A DNA stretch of 64,000 bases from positions 806,001 through 870,000 of the forward strand of contig NZ_LR214972.1 in the NCBI RefSeq assembly GCF_900660515.1, in the 5' to 3' direction. The notes under the pieces were generated by a model. It made no database searches and had not been told where the DNA came from. It saw only the letters and a list, made by a program, of their open reading frames with translations. This document shows positions 58,310 through 64,000 of the stretch, piece after piece. The stretch comes from Mycoplasmopsis bovirhinis. Its GTDB lineage: Bacteria; Bacillota_I; Bacilli_A; Mycoplasmatales; Metamycoplasmataceae. The first letter of the stretch is position 1; every line of letters starts with the position of its first letter. The position numbers were made by a program, and so were the translations under genes.

Positions 58310-60952
58310 ATGAAAGAAGAAAATAAATTAACTTTACGTGCCATTGTTTTAGAAAAACATAAAGCATGTTTACCTGGAGCAATTATTGAGCAAGCTTTTT
58401 TAAACCCGGGTGATCACTTAGTTTTTGCTCGCTTTCAACCAGGAGATAGTTTTGTTATTGTTTATAGTGATCAAAAAAATTCAATTGACTCACGAGCTAT
58501 TTTAGCATCGTTTATTGAACTGAAAGAATTAAAGTCCAACCAAGGACAAGTTCATAAATTAGTTTTTAAAGCAAAAAGTTATTTTGATGTTGATGATATT
58601 GGTTTAATTGCTTTTGACGAAAAAAATGCTAAAAACCCATTTAAGTTTTATAAACAAACTGATTATGAACGTATTGCTAAAAAATACGATTTAAGTGCAA
58701 TTTCTTTTGGAGTTATTGGAGTAAGAGATGAATTAAAAGTTTTTTTACATCTTTCAGAAAATGAATTTGAAAGAGATCTTTTAAGATTTTATGATATTTT
58801 TCGATCATTAAAAAATCCAATTGAAAGAGATGCAGAAAACAGCAAATCTTTTGAATCAGTTTTCTTTAATAACCAAGCTCATTCTGATTTATCTGCAACT
58901 TTAAATTATATTGATGACTTGCAAGATAAATATAGTGAATTCCACCCTAAAAAACATCAATTTGAAAGAATTCAAGAATTTATTTTAACTACTGTTTCAC
59001 ATTTTAATAATTCATATTTTGACCGTGAAATGATGTTTGATGATTTTGGTATTGCTGAATTGCAAGAAATTGTGCGCAGAATTACCGAATTTTTAGGAGT
59101 TTCAGCGGGTATTAGTAAACAAGTTCAAGAAAACATGAACAAAAAAGTTTCTAACCAACATAAAGAATTTATCATACGTGAGAAAGTTAAAATTCTCCAA
59201 GAAGAATTAGCTAATATTAACGTCCCAATTATTGAAGATGAATATTCAAATGCTTTAAGAGATAAAACTAAAGCTCAAATGTTTCCTGAATCAGTTAAAA
59301 AATTAATTGCTGAGGAAAACAAACGTTCAAGCGAAATGATGCCTGCTTCTCCTGAAGCATCAATTTCTAAAACTTTTGTAGCAACTTTGAAAAAACTTCC
59401 TTGAAGAAAAACCCAAAAAGAATTTTTAGATATTAAGCATGCGCGCAGTGTTTTAGAAAAATACCACTATGGACTTGATAAAGTTAAAGAAAGAATTATT
59501 GAATATATTGCTGTAATTATTAACCAAAAAAATCAAGAGAAAAAATCAGCTAAAAAACTTAAATTAGATAATGAATTAGAAATTGACTTAAACTTATTTA
59601 AAGAAGATAATAAGAAAAAAGAAGAATTTAACAATGTTCCAATTATTTGCTTAGTTGGTCCTCCTGGAACAGGAAAAACTTCACTTTCAAAAGCTATTGC
59701 TGAATCATTACAACGTAAATTTGTTAAAATTTCACTTGGAGGAGTGCACGATGAAAGTGAAATTAGAGGACACCGAAGAACTTATGTTGGCGCAATGCCA
59801 GGAAAAATTATTAAAGGAATTTTAAAAGCTGATGTTTCAAACCCAGTTATTTTACTGGATGAAATTGATAAAATGGCTTCAACCAACAAAGGAGATCCAG
59901 CGAGTGCGATGTTGGAAGTTTTAGATCCCGAACAAAATTCAAAATTCCAAGATCACTACCTAGAACATGAATATGATTTATCTAAAGCAATCTTTATTGC
60001 TACCGCTAACTATTATGAAAGCATCCCACATGCTTTAATTGATCGTGTTGAAATTATTGAACTTTCTTCATATACATTAACTGAAAAAATTAATATTGCT
60101 CGCAAACATCTACTACCTAAAGTAACTCAACAAGTAGCCTTGCCAGATGATTATTTAAAATTAAGTGATGAGACTTTAAAATATATTATCCAACATTATA
60201 CTTCTGAAGCAGGTGTACGTGGGCTTAAACGTATTTTAGACAAAATAGCTCGCAAACTAACTGTTAAATTATTAGAAACTAACAAAAAAGATTGACCAAA
60301 AGAATATCAAGTCGAAATTAAAGAGTTAGATGATCTTTTAGGTGTAGTAATTTATAAAAAAGATACCGAAACTGAAGAAGAAAAGCCAGGTATAGTTAAT
60401 GGACTAGCATATACTTCAACTGGTGGCTCAACCTTGCAAATTGAAGTAAATATTTTCCCTGGTAAAGAAGAAATTAAAATTACTGGTTCATTAAAAGAGG
60501 TAATGAAAGAATCAGCTCAAATTTCCGTGTCATACGTTCGTTCTAATGCTGAAAAATTTGGCATTAAAAACTTTGATTTTGATAAACATACAATTCATAT
60601 TCACGTGCCTGAAGGTGCTGTTCCTAAAGATGGACCAAGTGCCGGGGTAACATTTACAACAGCTTTAATTTCAGCACTGAAAAAATTACCAGTAGCACCA
60701 ATTTATGGAATGACTGGCGAAATAACCTTAAGAGGTAAGGTTTTAGATATTGGTGGACTAAAAGAAAAATCTTTTGCTGCAAACCAAAAAAATATTAAAA
60801 AAGTATTTATTCCATACGGAAACATTAATAATTTAAGAGATATTCCAAGTGAAATAAAAAGCACATTAACATATATTCCTGTAAAAAACTACGAGGAAAT
60901 ATATAATGTTATTTTCAACAATAAAAAACCATTAAAAGTTATAAAAGAATAA
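58310..60952 (+). CDS. lon: ATP-dependent protease Lon
   Basis: Cytoplasmic AAA+ serine protease that removes damaged or regulatory proteins. 880 residues, longer than the usual 780-800 because of an extended N-terminal and central region. Walker A GPPGTGKT (450-457), Walker [31 protein letters not shown], and the catalytic dyad Ser777 (PKDGPSAGV) with Lys820, 43 residues apart as in E. coli Lon. AGAGGAG ribosome site. About 300 bases of AT-rich DNA upstream with a TATAAT at 58147-58152; no CIRCE element seen. Confidence 0.96.
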
Positions 60953-60953
60953 A

Positions 60954-62423
60954 ATGGGCAAGCACTTTACTGCCAAAACTTTTACACTTTTTACAATCAA
61001 CTTTATTGTTGGATTAGGTTTTATAACCACAATAACCAGTGTTTTAAACCTTGGTTATTGGGGTTATATTGTTATTGTGTTATCTTTGTTGACAGTTTTG
61101 GGAACATCATTAGTTTTTTCCCGTTTATCTAATGTTTATAGCGAGCAATATGGTGGCTCATATGCTTTTGCTCGTAATATTGATGATGATATTGTTAACC
61201 ACACATACTCAATGAAGAAAAATTGGAAATTATCGTTTAAGCAAAGGTTCAAAAAGAGTTTTAAACGAAACTTTATTTTCTTCATTGGCTGAAATCAATT
61301 TATTCAAACACCAATTTTATCTTCAATTTCTCCCTTGCTTTTATCAAGAATTATTGAAGATATTTTGAATCCACAGACTCCAAACTTAGAACTAATTATT
61401 TGGATTATTCGCTCCTTGGCTGTTATTTTATTTGGTGTATTAATTATTATTTCTACTTTTGGACTAAAACTTTCAAAAAAAGTTATTTTAGTTAGTTCAA
61501 TTTTAAAATGATTTGTTTTAGGAATTGGTCTTATTTTAATTATGAGCCAAATAACAGGAAATGGATATATAGAAAGTTTTCAAAGATCTAAAAAAATTAG
61601 TGCAAAATTAATTTTTTCAAGTACTTTACTTTTTATCTTTGCATTTGCTGGTATTGAAGATATGGCTGCTATGACTAAAGATGTGCACTTTAAAAATTTC
61701 AGGGTTATTTTGCTAAGCGCTATTGGTTTAATCTTTGTTTTTTATATGGTTGCTTATTCAATTATGCTTGGCCTTAAAGAATCTTTTATTGATAAAAAGT
61801 TTTATGAATATTATAATTTTTCACTTTGTGTCTTTGGACTAATTATCTTTGTGATTGGTTTTATTTCAGGTGATATTGGCTATAAAATTACCCAAACAGT
61901 TTCAACAGCTCGCAAACTTGTTCCCCTTGCTGAAGATAATTTAATTGATGATCGTTTTGCTTTAAAAAATAAAAATAACGAATATAAAAAAGCGATTATT
62001 TTCGTTGCTTTATATACTTTAATTTCAATGATCGTTTTATCTTTGATAGTCTTATTAGCTCCTAAAAACCAACAAGGTGATTATTTTGATGCTGTAATTA
62101 ATATGAGCAGCATAGCTTTATTACTAGAAGATATTATGACATTTATTGTAGCTTTTATCTTAGAGAAAAAGAAGAAAATTGCATTGATCCCATCTTGGGA
62201 AAAAATTGCTTATATTTTAAGTATTATTTGAGCTTCTTTTTTATTGATAACTTTCTTTATTCCTAATATTTTTGGTGCAAGTCATACTACTGAAACAATT
62301 TTTACAATCCTTGGTTATATTGTCTTTTTACTTTCTGGTTCTTTAGTGCGTTTATATTCATATTATCAATATAAAAATAAGCTCAAACATCTTAAAGAAA
62401 AAGCAATTTTATCACATCATTAA
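60954..62423 (+). CDS. APC-family amino acid permease
   Basis: 489 residues with about 12 membrane helices. The first helix (FTLFTINFIVGLGFITTITS) has the APC helix-1 kink, then YSEQYGGSYAFARN (G..Y motif), a basic loop KLSFKQRFKKSFKRN, and LFIFAFAGIEDMAAMTKDV (the conserved helix 6 region). Starts 1 base after the lon stop. Substrate unknown. Ends at a hairpin. Confidence 0.8.
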
Positions 62424-62448
62424 AGTCCTAAAAACTCGGACTTTTTTA
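62424..62448 (+). terminator. lon-permease terminator
   Basis: AAGTCC/GGACTT stem with a 9-base loop and T6. Confidence 0.75.
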
Positions 62449-62489
62449 AATTATTTTTTGTTATTTTATGCCATTTTTCTTAAAGAAGC

Positions 62490-62626
62490 AAAAAAAAAAA
62501 AAAAAAAGACTAAGGGTAGGAAATTAAACTTATTACTTTTAATGCTTTATTACAGTTATAAAACAAAAAAAAAAAAAAACTCTTGTAAATTAAACTATTT
62601 CACTGAATAGTAATAAATTGTATACT
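62490..62626 (+). promoter_or_regulatory. A18 and A15 tracts upstream of a promoter
   Basis: Runs of 18 A (62490-62507) and 15 A (62565-62579), then TTTCAC at 62598-62603, a 17-base spacer and TATACT at 62621-62626. The A15 tract ends 19 bases upstream of the -35, where an UP element or length-variable tract could alter strength. Confidence 0.5.
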
Positions 62627-62660
62627 TAATAAAGTCAAATTAAAACAGGAGGTAAAATCA

Positions 62661-64000
62661 ATGACAAACGATCTATTTGAAAGAAAAAGAATTTATGTTA
62701 ATTATAGTTCAAAAATTAGTTCAAAGTCAAAGAACCAATGAATTTTTATTTATAAAATAATTTTGATTCTTTTCTTTTTCGCTGGTGCTTTGTCACTATT
62801 TCTAACACTTGACCAATCATTATTCCCAGCAGCTTTAATTAGAACTTCTAATAATTCTGCTAACTTACAAGAGTTTATAACCTTTGAAACTCCTAGTAAG
62901 CAAGAAAATAATGCTGTTGTGTTAATTAGGTTTAGTATTTTAATGTTTGTATTTTTATTTAGTATCTTTAAAAATTACTCTAACATTAATGCACAAAAGG
63001 AAAAATTAAAACATTATGCTGTTTTTTATGTTTTATACTTCATGATGTCAATTATTTCTTTAAGCTTGTTCTATGCATTCATTTATAAACAAAATGATAA
63101 TGGAACACTTGGTAAATTTCGCCCATACCAATATTTAGAACTCATATATATTTTAATTCCATTGGTAGTGATTAACAGCGCTTTTGAAGTTTATAACTTC
63201 TTAATTAAACGTAAATCAGATCCGGTTTTATATAAATCAACGTGGCCTTTAATTCTGCAAGTTGTTTCACAAGTAATTTTAGCTGGTTTTGTAATTTTCA
63301 ACGTTGCTTTATGAATTTCATATTCAAAAGCAGCTGGAGCTAGTTTATTTAGAACTACTGTAATTACTGGAACCAATACTTACAATGAGCAAAAATATTG
63401 AGAATTTGTTGACCAATTATTTAATATCAAAAGTTTTAGCAATTTAATAATTATTGCTGCTTCATTTGTCTTTGTAATTTTCTTAGTAATTGGTTCAAAT
63501 ACTATTAAATTACAAAAACTATCAGAAAAGAATATTTACAAACACCAAGATAAAGATTCTTTCTTAATTGCACTTATCTTTGCATTACTTGTCTCAGTAT
63601 GATTATTTACATTATTGTTAAAAGATCCAGTTAAGTTTTCTATTTTAGGAGTTGAAGCTACGTATGGAATTAATAATGGCTTAATTATCTTATTAGCAGC
63701 TTTAGCAACGATCCTTTATTTCCTAGTATCATATTTAAAATATACTAAGACTAAAAATCCATCTAGCTTAATTATTAGATTTTCACTAGCACAACTATTA
63801 ATTTGAGTACCATTTTTAGTATCTGTGATTCAGTTTGAAAATTCTAACTTTACATTAATTAATTTATTAGTAATTAGTCTTTTATCTATTGGAATCTTTA
63901 TGCACTATATTTTAGTTAATAAATTTATCAATAAATTAACATTTATAATGTTAGTTATTATCTTTGCCCTAAAAATAGTTTTATTACTAATTTTAGGTTT
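62661..64000 (+). CDS. Polytopic membrane protein, 3' end outside window
   Basis: At least 446 residues with about 12 hydrophobic helices and no lipobox. AGGAGG 7 bases before ATG. The N terminus (MTNDLFERKRIYVNYSSK) is followed by a helix near residues 30-55, a loop with LFPAALIRTSNNSA, and later pairs of helices. It recalls the large membrane protein that opens the F1-like ATPase (MSC_0624-type) clusters of mollicutes, but this is an impression; the downstream genes that would settle it are outside the window. UGA tryptophans present. Confidence 0.6.

Overview
The window is a chromosome segment of a mollicute (Mycoplasma/Mycoplasmopsis type). In-frame UGA is read as tryptophan in almost every gene (for example rpsB, pheT, glpK, dnaB, lon), the DNA is very AT-rich, many proteins are lipoproteins, cell-wall genes are absent, and the rRNA operon is 16S-23S with no 5S gene following. 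GlpO, DhaKLM and the gene order fit the hominis-group mycoplasmas (synoviae or bovis-like lineages), but the sequence alone does not fix the species.

Layout. 1-1.65 kb: rpsB (cut by the window edge) and tsf. 1.66-2.35 kb: dead IS3-family transposase. 2.4-4.5 kb: lipoprotein with 30 tandem 45-bp units. 4.9-11.2 kb, minus strand: rarA-pheS-ung-pheT-glyA operon, ung with a likely frameshift. 11.3-14.4 kb: lipoprotein, HU, recU, tpiA. 14.4-15.3 kb: tRNA-Leu, tRNA-His and a decayed PDDEXK nuclease remnant. 15.3-20.2 kb: 16S-23S rRNA operon with clear processing stems and terminator. 20.9-25.1 kb: sucrose uptake and splitting genes (PTS IIB/IIC, GH32 hydrolase, fructokinase, small membrane protein) with signs of decay. 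25.2-33.6 kb: an unrecognised tandem membrane-protein system (A-B-C cassettes). 33.9-34.7 kb: rpsD, rpmE. 34.9-40.5 kb: glpO-glpK-glpF and dhaK-dhaL-dhaM. 40.46-41.75 kb: decayed IS3-like element with terminal repeats. 41.8-46.3 kb: surface protein behind a T18 promoter tract, gpmI, and an inverted, 5'-truncated copy of the surface gene. 46.5-50.1 kb: tRNA-Trp, an ECF S-component-like protein, and a large protein resembling an ABC ATPase without its P-loop. 50.1-58.0 kb, minus strand: CBS/CNNM protein, dnaB, rplI, gdpP, zip, yebC-like gene, nadE. 58.3-64 kb: lon, an APC permease and the start of a polytopic membrane protein.

Metabolism. Glycerol enters by GlpF, is phosphorylated by GlpK and oxidised by GlpO with hydrogen peroxide production. 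Dihydroxyacetone can be phosphorylated by DhaKLM, TpiA links triose phosphates and GpmI serves lower glycolysis.

The strongest unusual signals are: (1) the three tandem A-B-C cassettes at 25.2-33.6 kb, where B has a central hydrophobic hairpin and A and C are small membrane proteins; (2) a 532-bp perfect inverted repeat (42683-43214 and 45724-46255) placed so that inversion would swap the last 108 residues of a surface protein for an alternative 132-residue end and flip gpmI, with a T18 tract just upstream of that gene's -10 box, giving a possible combined on/off and C-terminus switch; (3) the 30-unit lipoprotein repeat; (4) several homopolymer-associated frameshifts (ung, the sucrose PTS gene, C2).
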